This document shows positions 10,635-21,464 of a DNA stretch of 64,000 nucleotides, in pieces. The position numbers and the translations under genes are program-made. The notes under the pieces were generated by a model. The model worked only from the letters and a program-made list of their open reading frames with translations, was not told the DNA's origin and searched no databases. Source of the stretch: Hyaloraphidium curvatum (taxonomy: Eukaryota; Monoblepharomycota; Hyaloraphidiomycetes; Hyaloraphidiales; Hyaloraphidiaceae); contig JAIVFI010000035.1 of NCBI GenBank assembly GCA_025558095.1, positions 1 to 64,000 on the forward strand, given 5' to 3'. Each line of letters begins with the position of its first letter. Position 1 is the stretch's first letter.

Positions 10635-12017
10635 TTATCGGGTGTAGTGCCGCCCCGGGGGCAGATCCGGCAGCCCCAGCTTCCGCAACGCCCCCGCCAC
10701 CTTCGCCCGACCCGCCTCGCTGAGCCGGTGGTGGTTGTACTCCGTCACGTCTGCATGCATCCGGCGCAGGTCGGGCGGCATTTCGACGAGCAGGCGCGTG
10801 GCGAAGGTGTTGACGCTCAGCGTCTCGAGCCGGGGCATCCGGCAGACGGCCGGCCACGCCCCGGCCATCCCCTCGCTCATTCTTTCGAAAAACTCGTCCT
10901 CCATCAGCCCCTCTATGTCCGGGGCCCCTACGCGCAGGGTGCGCGGGAAGAAGTTGGTGCCCAGGGAATGGATTACGTCGGCCGCGGCCTGCCAATGGCG
11001 GGCGCGGAACGTGCGGATCTTGTGGACGAGCCGGCGGTCGACCTCCCACTCGTTCCACATGCCCAGTGGGCGGTTGACATCCCACGCGTCCCAAATGCTC
11101 GGCTCGGCATCGAGGAGCATGGTCTCGAGGCGGGGAGCGGAGCGGTCGATCTCGTCCCACATGCCGAGCTCGGCGTCGAGGTGGATGGTCTCGAGGCGGG
11201 GAGCGGCGCGGTCGATCTTGTGTAGGAAAGCCTCGACGATGGGGGGGTTGGAGTCCATGTCCCACCCGCCGTGCTGGCCCAGTGTCAGCATGGCCAGGCT
11301 TTTGAAGCCGAACCGTAAATCCGGCACCGGTTCGTCCACGGGGTACAAGGATGCGTCGAAGATCACGTGCAAGTGCTCGAGACTCGGAAGCGCCAGGGTC
11401 GCGACCGCGAGGGCGTCGTGCGAAGTGCGCAGCTCGATCGTGAGCGTGCGCAGGTTCGGAAGCGCGCCGAGGAACGGGGGGAAGTCCCGAGGGGCCCGGA
11501 TCTCCACCGCGCGGAGGAACAGGAATCTGTCCATGCCGAGGACGGGGTTCGCCCCGCCTCTTTCGAAGAAGCTCACCACGTGCTTCTCGCGGGTGAACAG
11601 CACCTTCCGCGTGGACAGCCAGGTGCGGTACACGTCCTCGGACGCCTGGCAGAAACTAAGGATATCCCTGTTGAGTTCCATGCGCTCGAAAATCATGAGC
11701 AGGACCTCCGGCACCGCGGCGAGCCGCTTGAACGGGGGTGGTGGGGGCGGCGGCGAGGCCAGCCCCCGAGCGCGCTTCGCCGAGTCCGCGGCTTTGCACT
11801 GCAGGCGTCTCAGCGCCTCCAAAGCGCGGTCCAGCTGGTATTGTATGAAGATGAGGTCGTGGAGCGCCGCGTCGGCCTCGGGAGGCGTAGGGGCGCTGCC
11901 CGCGCCCACGGAGGCGACGTCGAGAGCTGCCTGGAACGCGGCCTCCAGGCCGAGGACCCCATTGCGGAGGGAAACGAGCCCGCCCGCCGGGGCGGGAGCA
12001 CCGGTTTCGGCGTCCAT
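10635..12017 (-). CDS. F-box/LRR-like protein (paralogue C)
   Basis: A single exon of 460 residues from ATG 12017. The N-terminal helix (residues about 15-85) ends in a Pro run (PPPPPPP). The F-box-like stretch follows (RLAAVPEVLLMIFERMELN, then FCQASEDVYRTWL). The rest is Leu-rich, with a sequence order shared with copies D and E: FLGALPNLRTLTIEL, SLEHLHVIFDAS, a charged repeat, and the C-terminal motif ALRKLGLPDLPPG. A local duplication is visible in the protein: two similar units around MWDEIDRSAPRLETMLLDAE and APRLETIHLDAELGMWDEID. A role as an SCF adaptor is inferred only from domain order. Confidence 0.6.
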   Translation of the reverse strand: MDAETGAPAPAGGLVSLRNGVLGLEAAFQAALDVASVGAGSAPTPPEADAALHDLIFIQYQLDRALEALRRLQCKAADSAKRARGLASPPPPPPPFKRLAAVPEVLLMIFERMELNRDILSFCQASEDVYRTWLSTRKVLFTREKHVVSFFERGGANPVLGMDRFLFLRAVEIRAPRDFPPFLGALPNLRTLTIELRTSHDALAVATLALPSLEHLHVIFDASLYPVDEPVPDLRFGFKSLAMLTLGQHGGWDMDSNPPIVEAFLHKIDRAAPRLETIHLDAELGMWDEIDRSAPRLETMLLDAEPSIWDAWDVNRPLGMWNEWEVDRRLVHKIRTFRARHWQAAADVIHSLGTNFFPRTLRVGAPDIEGLMEDEFFERMSEGMAGAWPAVCRMPRLETLSVNTFATRLLVEMPPDLRRMHADVTEYNHHRLSEAGRAKVAGALRKLGLPDLPPGRHYTR

Positions 12018-12299
12018 GTTGGCCAGCGATTGCCGGGTTGAAGGTGGCAACGGAACGTGACCGCGTCTCTCAACCTCTCAACTCGGGGACCCCGTCTCAA
12101 CCAGGGTCCGTCGAAGCGACGACAATCAAACTCCATTTTAAGCGCTCCCTACATCACCGCCATCAGCAGCACAACTATCCCGATGTCCCTACCAGGATGC
12201 AGGTACCCCACCGCCTCGGTCACCTACTCCCCTCCACACGACGAAGCTCGTCGCTCGCCGCGTCCGTGAACGATCACCCATCCGGCTCCATCCGATTCC

Positions 12300-13010
12300 T
12301 CATCGGCCATCCGGAAAGTCGGGCAGCCCGAATTTCCGCATCGCCGCGGCCACGGCGGCCCCGTCCCGCCCGCCGAGCCCGTGGTGGGTGGGGTAGAGGT
12401 ACTGCGCGTCCAGCTCGCGCAGGTTGCGCGGCGTCCGCACCAATGAGCCGATCCATCGCGCACACGGCCGACCAGGCCTCCTCCATCCCCGCGTCCGGGC
12501 CGAAGTTGGGGTCCCCGTCGCGCGGGTCCAACATGACGTGCAGCGTCCGCGGGGAGAATGCCGCGCCGACGGATGCCATCGTCGCGACGGTGTTCCACCC
12601 GACCGCGGCGAAAGTCTCCATCTTGGAGACCAGGTCGCGGGGCAGGTCCGCGCGGGCGTACGTCCCCAGCGCGGCTTCGCAGTGTATGGCTTCGAGCTGC
12701 TCCGATGAGGCGAAGATGTTCCGCAGGAGCGTGATGACGAGGGCATGGCCTTTCATGGCGGCTATTGATGACGGCAGCGCGTTCTGCAGTGTGAAGATCC
12801 TCAGGCTGGGGAAGAAAAATACGAAATTGATGCGCCGCGGCACAGCCAAAGCACCGTTCCCCAGGACCACTTCCAGGTGCTCGACGGTCCGCAGGACGAG
12901 CAACGCTACGGCGCGGACGTCGTCGGGGCCGTGTAGCCAAATCTTGAGGTGGCGCAGGTGGGGAAGCGCGCCCAAGAACTGCGGGTACCGCGGGTGGAGC
13001 AGAAGCCCGC
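12300..13010 (-). pseudogene. Broken F-box/LRR-like copy (D)
   Basis: Similarity to paralogue C starts abruptly near 13010 (HPRYPQFLGALPHLRHLKIW) and runs through LEVVLGNGALAVP and LVSKMETFAAVGWNTVATMA to AWSAVCAMDRLIG. The frame then shifts: the family C-terminus continues in another frame as VRTPRNLRELDAQYL and ends MRKFGLPDFPDGR, with its stop at 12300. About 10 residues present in C and E are missing at the shift, so a small deletion is likely. The F-box half is missing entirely. The 5' edge abuts a plus-strand ORF at 13039. Confidence 0.6.
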
Positions 13011-13038
13011 GGCGTCGATCGAGGCACTCGCGGGGTCG

Positions 13039-13470
13039 ATGGCGGGTGCGCAGATCACCCCCGGGGGCGACGGGGTCGTGCAGCAAAGGCCGAAACTCGG
13101 TCAATCGCGTGCGGCCGGCGAGCTGCTGGAGATGATCAAGGAGCTCGCGGCTTTCGGAGGGCGGACTCTCGAGGCGTTCATCTACTTCGGCGTGCCCCCG
13201 CTGGTCGGCTTCGAGGTGGACCGCCAGGGCTGCGCCGACATCGGCGACGCCAACGCTCTGGACATGCTGAGGTCCGCCGCGGCGGCCGGGGGCTCGGTGT
13301 GCGTCGTGCATCCCGCGCAGGGCTGCGCGTTCCACGGCGGCTCGCCCGCGACGGCCGTGGGGGTCTTTGCGTTCGGAGCATCGGGCGGCGGCCTGCTGGC
13401 GCTTTCGGCAAAGGACAAGGAAAGGATCTTGGAGCAGATGGACCGGGCTTTCCACTCCCGCGGGGAATAG
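13039..13470 (+). CDS. Hypothetical 143-residue protein or gene fragment
   Basis: The ORF from ATG 13039 encodes a stretch of balanced composition (LLEMIKELAAFGGRTLEAFI, GCADIGDANALDMLRSA, LSAKDKERILEQMDRAF). Its open frame extends upstream into the antisense of the broken F-box copy, so the true 5' end may be lost at the junction near 13010. No family is recognised and no signal peptide or membrane helix is present. The protein-like composition is better on this strand than on the other. It may be the surviving 3' end of a gene cut by the F-box segment. Confidence 0.35.
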   Translation: MAGAQITPGGDGVVQQRPKLGQSRAAGELLEMIKELAAFGGRTLEAFIYFGVPPLVGFEVDRQGCADIGDANALDMLRSAAAAGGSVCVVHPAQGCAFHGGSPATAVGVFAFGASGGGLLALSAKDKERILEQMDRAFHSRGE

Positions 13471-14094
13471 ATTACAGGTTCAGCGGCAACTGCAGCCCTC
13501 GCAGAGCCAGATCGGATGCATCCGGCTCCTAGCACTGAGTTGGACTTGATCAATGCGGTGTGGTTGGCTGTGGATTGCGTTGTTTCCCTCGCGCCGGAAA
13601 GGGTCTCCAGTAGCTTTCCGGGCCAGGAGCAGCGCTCACCTGTGACCTCGCGCCGCACAACCAAGCGAAAGTCATGGCCGTGCTCCACCGTCCGATTCCA
13701 TCGCCGACCTCGTAATGCCGTACATCGAGGACGTGGGAAAGCGCCACGGAATTGAAAGGATTTGGCGCAACTAGGTCCGACAGGGCGAGGAGAGTCGCGA
13801 TGTCAGGGCCAGGTTCAGCCTGTCGGGCGCATTCCGCGGCAGGAAGCAAGCGATAAGACGGAGGATCTCCGGAAGGACGGGCGGCCAGTTGATCGTTCGG
13901 TGCTCAAGGGAAAGTGACCTGCGTCCCGCCCTGCGCCCTGCCGCGGTGAGGTGTCCAGCCGGATCGAAGGAGAGAAAAGAAAGACCCAGCCTATAATGTA
14001 CCCGCGAAACATACAGAAGGACGAGATAGATCAGCCGAAGTGAAGGACTAAGCTACGTTCGCCCGCATCCCCGTTAACCCGGGCCTGCGGCCCC
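13471..14094. other. Intergenic region
   Basis: No supported gene. A minus-strand ORF around 13550-13849 (LLALSDLVAPNPFNSVALSH) has some protein character but no partner exons and no recognisable family. The segment next to 14094 is the 3' flank of the C2/LEA-like gene. Confidence 0.35.
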
Positions 14095-17000
14095 TTAGTT
14101 GAACAGCTTCTTGAAGAAGCCTCCGACCTTCTCGCCGGCGGACTCGGCGCCCTTGGCTGAGGATGGGAAAGCGCGCGTCAGAAAAGAAGGATCAAGGAGG
14201 CAAGGTGCCGGCTCCTACCGGCATCTCCGGCGACATCGGCGGCGACATCGGCGGCCTTCTCGGCGACGTCCCCAGCGGCATTCACGGCCCCGGAAGCCGC
14301 ATCCGTCACGGCGCCCGCTGCCTTGTTGGCTTTTGAAAACGGATGGCGTCAGGCTTTGGGTGACGGAACGGGGAAAGCGTGTGCGACTAACCGGTGTCGG
14401 CCGCGGCATTCACAGCTCCGGAAGCGGCATCAGTCACTGCACCCGCAGCCTTGTTCGCTTTAGAAAACAGATAACGTCAGCTTCATGACGATCGCACGGA
14501 GACGGGTGTTCGAGACCAACCGGTGTCAACGGCCGCGTTAGCAGCTCCAGAGGCTGGAGGGAGCGGAAGATGGGTCAGCTCAACGTGAGAGGTCCAACGC
14601 CCGCGAAGATACACACCGGCATCGCTCGCCGCGTTCACGGCACCAGAGGCAGCGTCAGTCACTGCACCCGCAGCCTTGTTCGCTTTGGGGAAACGGATAG
14701 CGTCAGGTTCCTGTGATCGAACGAAGACAGCCGCTCCCAACTGACCAGTGTCGGCGGCCGCGTTGACTGCCCCAGAAGCTACGTTAAGAGGACAGGATCA
14801 GCACGAGTTAGAGGTCCAAGGACAGCAGAGACACATACCAGCATCGCTGGCACCCTTAGCGAGATCGCTGGCGGCTCCGGTCGCCGAGTCCAGCGCGCCC
14901 TGAGCTTCAGGAGAGAAGAGGATGAGCTTCTCGTCCGACCAAAGCGATGCCTCGCGAAACGCACCGGCGTTCGTGGCGCTCGACGCCGCGTTGCCGACGG
15001 CATCCACAGCCTTGTTCGCTGAGCAGAGAACGAGGGGAGAAGAGATCGTATAAGGAGAGGATGGGGAGAGAAAGGCGGGAAAGGGGGGAAAAGGGGGGAC
15101 GAAGGCGTGAGTCAGGATCCTTTCTTCCACGCTGAGGCGAAGGAATAAGCACCAGTGTCGGTCACGGCGCCAGCGGCGGAGTTCGCAGCCGAGGTCGCGG
15201 AGTCAACGGCAGACTGGGCTTTGGTTCCCAATAAGAACGTCGGCCATGCGCCAAGTCGAGGAGCAATCGGTGGTCAGTCGTCGTCCTCGAGAGGGCAACG
15301 CGAACAACCCACCGGTGCTCGAAACGGCATCAGCGGCCTTGTTCGCGGCAGAACCCGCAGCATCAACGGCGCCCTGGGCTTCAAATGGCAAATCGAGACA
15401 ATCGATCATGTAGCAAGTTGAGGAACGAGAGAGATCAGTCACTGTCATGAAGAAGGCGACGCGAGCAACACACCGGTGCTCGAGACGGCATCCGCGGCCT
15501 TTCCGGCGGCCGAGCTGGCTGAGTCGACAGCGGACTGAGCTGCATGACATCAATCCAGACAGTCAAGGAAAGATCTTCAAAACAATTAGTCGAAGACACC
15601 AACCGGCGTCCGAAGCACCCTTGGCCAGGTCGTTAGCGGCTCCCGTAGCGCTGTCGAGAGCTCCCTGGGCTAAAATGGAGGAGAATAGAATCAACATGAC
15701 TTGGACGGCAAAGGTCGAGCAGCGACGAACTCACCGGCGCCCGTGGCCGACTTGGCGGCGTCGTTGACTTCAGGATCAAATAGGAGATCGGTGCGAGAGC
15801 GGGAGAGTCGAGAGCGGGAGAGGCAGAGAGGTGATGTGCGGAAGGGGGAAGGAAAGGGGACGACGTTGAGGCACAGACCCATTTGATCCCGATCAAGGAG
15901 ACCAACCGGCGCCGGCAGCCGAGTCGAGACCCTTGTTCACCGAGTCCACCGCCGAGCTGGCAACATCACCAGCTGCAAGGCAACAATCGTCAAGACAGGT
16001 CGTCGATCTCCGAGGGCCAGCTACCAACCCTTGGAGGCCGCGTCCGAAACGGCACCGGTCGCGCTGTCGACGGCGCCTTGGGCTTCAGACGTCGAGGTAA
16101 CGTGGCGAGAAGATGTCGTAGTTGGAGGTGATGTAAAGGAGGGGGTTCGGAAGGGACCAAGTGAGCTTGGTCCGGGCAGGTGGGGAACCGCACGAAGAAG
16201 CCCACCGGCGTCAGTAGCGCTCTTAGCGGCCGAGTTGACCGAGTCGACCGCCGAGTTGGCGACATCCGAAGCTGGATTGACGCAAAAGTCAGTTAGCACA
16301 GGGACCATGAAGATCGGCCGCGAGCTACCAACCCTTAGAGGCGGCGTCGTTGACTTTTCGTGGAGAGGAAGATAGATCGAGGGTGACAGGAGGCACGTTG
16401 ATAAGGTTCGAGGGAGAAGTAGGGGGGAAAGGGAGCGGGAGGGGGCGCCGGTCAATCAGAGCCCAAGAGCACCGCCCAGAGATACTAACCAGCGCCGGCC
16501 GCGGAGTCGAGGCCCGACTGGACGGCACCAGTCGCGGACTTGGCGGCATCATTGACTAGAGGTGTTCCGAGGAGGGCAAGTTGTCAAGTCATGGTCGTGG
16601 GAAGGAGGGAGGGAAAGTGGGCTACGATCAGCTCATGATCCAATCGGAAACAACGCGGATCCACATACCCGCGCCCGTGGCCGAGTCAACAGCCCCCTGA
16701 GCTGCTCGCACGAGTCCGCAATTAGCTCCCCGCACCTGCACAACGAGACGAGAAGCTTCTGCTCACCGGCACCAGCCACATCCTTCGCGGCGCCCTCAAC
16801 CGACGAGACGGCATCTTTCGCGACCCCCTCGGCCTTGGCGGCCACATCACCGACCGCTCCGGTGGCCGAATCAACTGCTCCCTGAGCTGCTCGCGGGAAT
16901 GTTACGTTAGCTCCTTCATCATCCCTGCGCGACCAGCGAGCTCAACGTACCGGCACCAGCCACATCCTTCGCGGCGCCTTCAACGGACGACACGGCATCT

Positions 17001-17414
17001 TTGGCGACCCCCTCGACTGTAAGTGTACCTTCCGTTAGCTCTTAGGTGGTCCCGCCCGACCACGACAACGTACCGGCACCCGCGGCATCCTTGGCCGCGC
17101 CCTCAACCGACGAGACGGCATCTTTCGCGACACCCTCGGCCTTGGCGGCCACATCAGAGACCGCTCCTGTGGCCGAGTCGACTGCTCCCTGAGCTGCTCG
17201 CAGAAAGGCACCCCGTTAGCTCCCGCAATCATCTCAGGACGACCAGCCAAGCCCAACGTACCGGCACCGGCCACATCCTTGGCCGCACCTTCGACGGACG
17301 ACACAGCGTCCTTTGCGGCGCCCTCGACGGCACCCGCTGCGTCCTTTGCCACTCCCTCGGCCTTCGCCGCGACATCTCCGACCGCACCGGTCGCAGAGTC
17401 AACCGCGGATTGGG
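14095..17414 (-). repeat. Tandem array of homologous small exons with introns
   Basis: Twenty-three successive minus-strand exons carry repeats. Examples are 17414-17262, those near 17190-17074, 17018-16952 and 16883-16765, and on to 14156-14095. Sizes range from about 25 to 153 nt. They encode variants of A-x-x-A-V-D-S-A-T-G-A and A-N-K-A-A-G-A-V-T-D-A-A-S-G. Introns between them begin mainly GTTGGT, GTGAGC, GTACGT or GTATGT and end in CAG, AAG or TAG. At DNA level whole units are similar (for example 14216-14330, 14392-14460 and 14620-14692 share ANKAAGAVTDAASGAVNAA), which points to repeated exon-plus-intron duplication. Confidence 0.7.
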
Positions 17415-18846
17415 CTTCAATACGGAAAAGCAGTCAGTCTTCCCCGACCGAATCAAGATCGCAACAACGCAAGACCACGTACCAGCACCCGTCACATCGG
17501 CGGCCGCACCTTCGACCTTGGCCGCGACATCGCCCACGGCACCCGAAACCGAGGCCGAGGCGTCGCCCGCGGCGGCCGACACCGAGGCGCCGGCGGACTT
17601 GACGCCCGTGGTGATGTCGAGCGTGCCGCCCTGCTTGGCGGCCTCTTGGGCGCGGCGGATCCACTCCTCGGCGGAGCCGGCTGGAATCAAACGCAGGCAA
17701 TGGTCAGTTCCATGAACCCGCAAGAAATGAGGTGGGAGGACGAACCGGCGGCGATGCTGGCGGTGCTGGCGCCCGCGACCGAGGCCACGGGGTTCGCGGC
17801 GTCCTTGGCGAAGGCACCGCCGACGGGGGCCGGGGGCTCGGCGGGGATCGAGGCCGAGCGGGCGGGCACGGCGGCGGCGGTAACACCGGCGGCGGCAGCG
17901 GCGGGGGCGGCAGCCGGGGCCGAGGCGGCCGCGGCGGCGGGGGCGGCGGCCGCGGCGGCGACGCCGGCGGACGCGAGCGTGGGACCGCCCGCGACGTCGG
18001 CGCCCTTGACCTGGACGATAGAGTTGATGACGATCTGGCCCTCGCCCTTGTAGTCGGTGCCCGCGGGCTTGAGGAGGGTGAGGGTGTGCGGGAACGAGGT
18101 GACCTCGCCGGTCGAGATCATGACGAGCCCTGGATGGGGAACCGGGAGTCAGCATTTGGGCAGCGAGGGACGGGATGCGGGTACCGCACCGACGTAGTCA
18201 TCCTTGGGCGACGCAATGTCCTTGTCGAGCACCTCGATGAGGAACTTGGTGCCGGGGTCGCCGCCGGTCAGGCGCGCGGCGTTGAGGGCGATGGTGGGGA
18301 AGTCGGGGTTCTGGTTCTTCTCGATCGGGTCCTGTCGGGGCGGGAGGGGTCAGCGGGGGCGCTCCGGGCGTGGCCGGTGCGGGCGGGTACCGTGATGAAC
18401 TGCTGGACCCACGACTCGCCGGTGGGCTTCTTGCGCGAGATGCGGATGTACGGGTCGATCGAGCCTGCGGTCGCGAGCGCCACGGAAGTCAGAAACACGG
18501 TGGACGGCACGGCGTGCACTGGGCGGGAACGGGAACGCACCGATGAGGTCGAGCTTGGGCAGGTTGCGGAGCGAGAAGGAGATGAGCAGCACATCGTCCT
18601 CGGCCGTGAAGCCGCCGGCGCCGGCCAGGTTGAGCTCCTGGTTGGTGAAACCGCCGGTGACGCTGCGATTGCGATGGGGCGTGGGGAGGCACGCGTGAGG
18701 AACAACAGGGAGGAGAAGGGGGAAGAAGATGGGGAAATGATTGGAGTGGAGGAAGAGGGAGAACGGCGGGGGGCGTCAGGGTTGTGCGGGGGAGCCGGCC
18801 AGCGCGACCCACGTGGAGAGCAGCTTGCTGGTGGTGCTCGTCGACA
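14095..18846 (-). CDS. C2-domain protein with long LEA-like repeat tail in tandem small exons
   Basis: Read from ATG 18846 to stop 14097-14095, about 29 exons. The first five encode an N-terminal C2-type beta domain: LLISFSLRNLPKLDLIG, then SIDPYIRISRKKPTGESW, then KFLIEVLDKDIASPKDDYVG, then YKGEGQIVINSIVQVKG. An Ala/Pro-rich linker follows. Exon 6 has EEWIRRAQEAAKQGG. The rest (from 17414 down) is a chain of small exons encoding 11-residue-type amphipathic repeats such as AQGAVDSATGAVGDVAAKA and AANKAADAVSSTG. Each exon begins with two bases completing an Ala or Val codon and ends with one G before GT, so all are phase 1-1 and interchangeable. The C-terminus is Lys/Phe-rich (GEKVGGFFKKLFN). 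C2 domains bind membranes and LEA_4-like repeats form surface helices, so a lipid-surface or desiccation role is inference. Confidence 0.65.
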
Positions 18847-20092
18847 TTTTTGATAGGCTTTTAAGTCAGGCGGCGGGCTCTGGAGGCGCGAACGGCGGCG
18901 CGGAGGGCGGGCGGGTCAGACCCCGATGTGCGGGCAGGGACGGGGGACGGGCGCCGGCGCCGCGGCGGGGCGTGCCACGCGGGCGCGGGTCCGCCCTGCC
19001 AACGTGCGTCCGCGCCAATCCCCCGCGCGGGCGGCGATCCCTCACCTGCGTGGCCGGGCGGGGCGGCGATGGCGCAAGGGTGATGTGGTGTGGGCGGTCC
19101 CTGAAGCGCCGCGCTCAAACGGACCCTTGGAAACAAACAGAGCGGTGACCCTTTGACCGAAAATGAGGGGCCAGGCCGCGGGAAACCGTACAGATGGGCC
19201 GATCAGGACCGGATCACTTGAATCCCGTCGGTGTCTCGGGCAGGCGAGGCCCCGGCGGTGCACCTGAATCACGCCGCCGCGGTCGCGCGTATCAGGGCAC
19301 ACGCAATAGGCCAGTCCCGGGAAGTGCCCATCAGCGCCAAAACGACCTCCCATCGGGATCTCCAGGTCCCGTGGACACTTTTGGCAGCCGGCCTTGACGG
19401 TCCTCGGGGCGCCGTCCGCGGGCGGGACGACCGGTCCCCTGTCCCAGGCCCGTGAGAGGGACACCCCGCCCGAGCATTCTGGACGGCCGGCCAGTTACCT
19501 CCGTCGATTCCAGATGAGCGTTGTTGATAGAATGAATGCCGCAGGAAACTTAGTTGCCCTTCGCAACGATGGATCACGACCAACGGGGCTCCAACGTCGG
19601 CCGGCCCGGAACCCGCCCGCAGTCTCGCCGTCCGATATCTTGCACGGGAAATCTTGATGCCCGTAACTCGAATTCGACTGCCAGCTACGCCATCGCGGCA
19701 AACTGAATCGTCTCCAGGCACTGTGCTCCCTGTCCCGGCCTCCTGCGATGCCCCGAAGTCGCCAATGCTGTCCGGTCCCACACCGGCCAGCGGAAACCGA
19801 AACGGGGAAGAATACACCCACGAGACAAAGGCAGCAAGTCGGTCTATCAGCTGTGCTTCTAGATCAGCCCATCCTAAGTCCGAGCTCGGTCGCGTTCGAG
19901 CTACTCGAGCGGTTGTCCATCGAAGTCCCTTCCTCGTCGGCTCGGTTCCGTTCTGTCCCCCGTCTCCCGGCCGTCCGGCGCCGTACCGGAGCGTCCGGAG
20001 CCCAGCGATTCTCGGCATCCCATCCTCTCGCTCCTCGTGTCCCAACCCCGTCGTCACCCACCCTCCCTCGCTGCCCTCATCCTCCAGCCGAG
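18847..20092. other. Intergenic region between divergent genes
   Basis: About 1.25 kb between the start of the minus-strand C2/LEA-like gene and the start of the plus-strand oxidoreductase. No coding sequence is supported; ORFs here are low-complexity. CT-rich and CCCTCC-rich stretches just before 20093 resemble a fungal promoter and leader. Confidence 0.5.
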
Positions 20093-21385
20093 ATGTCCGA
20101 CGCCCGCGCCAAGGAGCTCCTCTCCCGCCTCCCCGCCACCTACAAAAAGCTCACCCTCCACACCCTCTCCAAGGACTTTGCCGCCGCCACCCGCGTCGAC
20201 ACCGTCCCCACCGCCGGCCTGGTCGACACCTTCGTCCACGGCAAGGGCCTCCTCCTCCTCCGCGTGGCCTTCGCGGGGGTCAACGCGTCGGACGTCATGT
20301 ACTCCAACGGGTTCTACAACCCGGGGAAGAAGACGCCGTACGACACGGGGATGGAGGGGATCGGAGAGGTGGTCGCGGTTTCGCCTGATGTGACGGCATA
20401 CAAGCCCGGGGACTACGTGATGTGCTCCATGAACGCCGGCGGGTGGTTCGGCGAGTACCGCGTTGTGCCGGCCCGCGTGGTCATGCGCGCCGGGAATGAT
20501 CCCCGCTACTTGACGCTGCTCATCAGGTGGGCGTCGCGGGGCAAATGTTCGCTTCCGTCCTGACCGACGCCCGTTCTCAGCGGCCTGACCACCTCCTTCG
20601 CCCTCGAAAAGACCGCCGGCATGCGCGCCCTGGACGGCTCCGTCCTCGCGCGCTACCTCCCGCCCGAGCTCGTCGAGAAGCCCGGTGTGAAGCCGCTCAA
20701 CGTGATCGTCACCGCCGCGGCCGGCGGCGCGGGCCTGTTCGCGGTGCAGCTCGCCGCGCTCGGCGGGCACCGCGTCATCGGAACCTGCTCGAGCGAAGAG
20801 AAGGCCGAGTTCCTGCGCAAGATCGGCTGCGCCGTCGTGGTCAACTACAAGGTGGGCCTTGTCCGGGGGAAGCGTCGTCTGTGCTGAATGTCGGTGCCAG
20901 ACCCAGGACCTCCGCACCGAGTTCAAAAAGGCCCTCCCCAACGGCGCCGACCTCGTCTACGAGTCCGTGGGCGGCGACACGTTCGACGCCTGCGTCGAGA
21001 ACCTTGCCATCGGCGGCAAAATGCTCATCATCGGCGCCATCTCGGGGTACCTGGACCCCAACGCCAAGGGCGGGAGCATCGCCAGCGGTGACTTCAGTGG
21101 GTCCCTTCCATGGCCTGCCCGCATTCGCGCCCGCTGACCCCGTCGGCTGGACCAGGCAAGATCATGTTCGGCAAGTCCGGCTCCGTCGCCTCCTTCTACC
21201 TCCCCCACTTCACCAAGGAGTACCCCGTGCACTACGCGCGGCTGGTCAAAATGATGGAGGACGGCGTGCTGGACTGCCGCGTGGACCTCAGGCCCGCGGG
21301 CGTGGAGAAGGCGCCCGAGGCGGTGGGGTACCTTCACTCGGGGCGGAACGTCGGGAAGGTGGTGCTGCCGCTGGCCAGGTTGTAG
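20093..21385 (+). CDS. Zinc-type alcohol dehydrogenase/quinone oxidoreductase (PTGR3/ZADH2-like)
   Basis: Four exons (20093-20526, 20581-20851, 20901-21096, 21156-21385) give 376 residues, the usual size for this MDR subgroup. The N-terminal GroES-like domain contains VAFAGVNASDVMYSNGFY and YDTGMEGIGEVVAVSPDV. The Rossmann part has SGLTTSFALEK, the nucleotide-binding glycine motif VTAAAGGAGLFAVQLAALGG and CSSEEKAEFLRKIGC. It continues with LVYESVGGDTFDACVENLA and ends NVGKVVLPLARL. Catalytic zinc ligands of true ADHs are not apparent. The expected reaction is NADPH-dependent reduction of an alpha,beta-unsaturated ketone or a quinone; the substrate is unknown. Introns start GTGGGC or GTGGGT and all keep frame. 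Confidence 0.85.
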
Positions 21386-21464
21386 GAAAGGGTGGATCGG
21401 AGTTGGAGGTCTTGCCTTTGGTCCAGTTCTTGACAGTCTCGCCGTATCGAAGGCCCAAAGGAGG

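Noticed and set aside
14216..14330. Possible minisatellite or CRISPR-like array in 14-17 kb
   Set aside because: Units are of variable size and each is an exon bounded by splice sites. There is no fixed repeat/spacer pattern, and the host is eukaryotic.
19269..20057. Minus-strand ORF of 262 codons
   Set aside because: Low-complexity Arg/Gly composition, no family motif, and it overlaps the expected promoter of the oxidoreductase gene.
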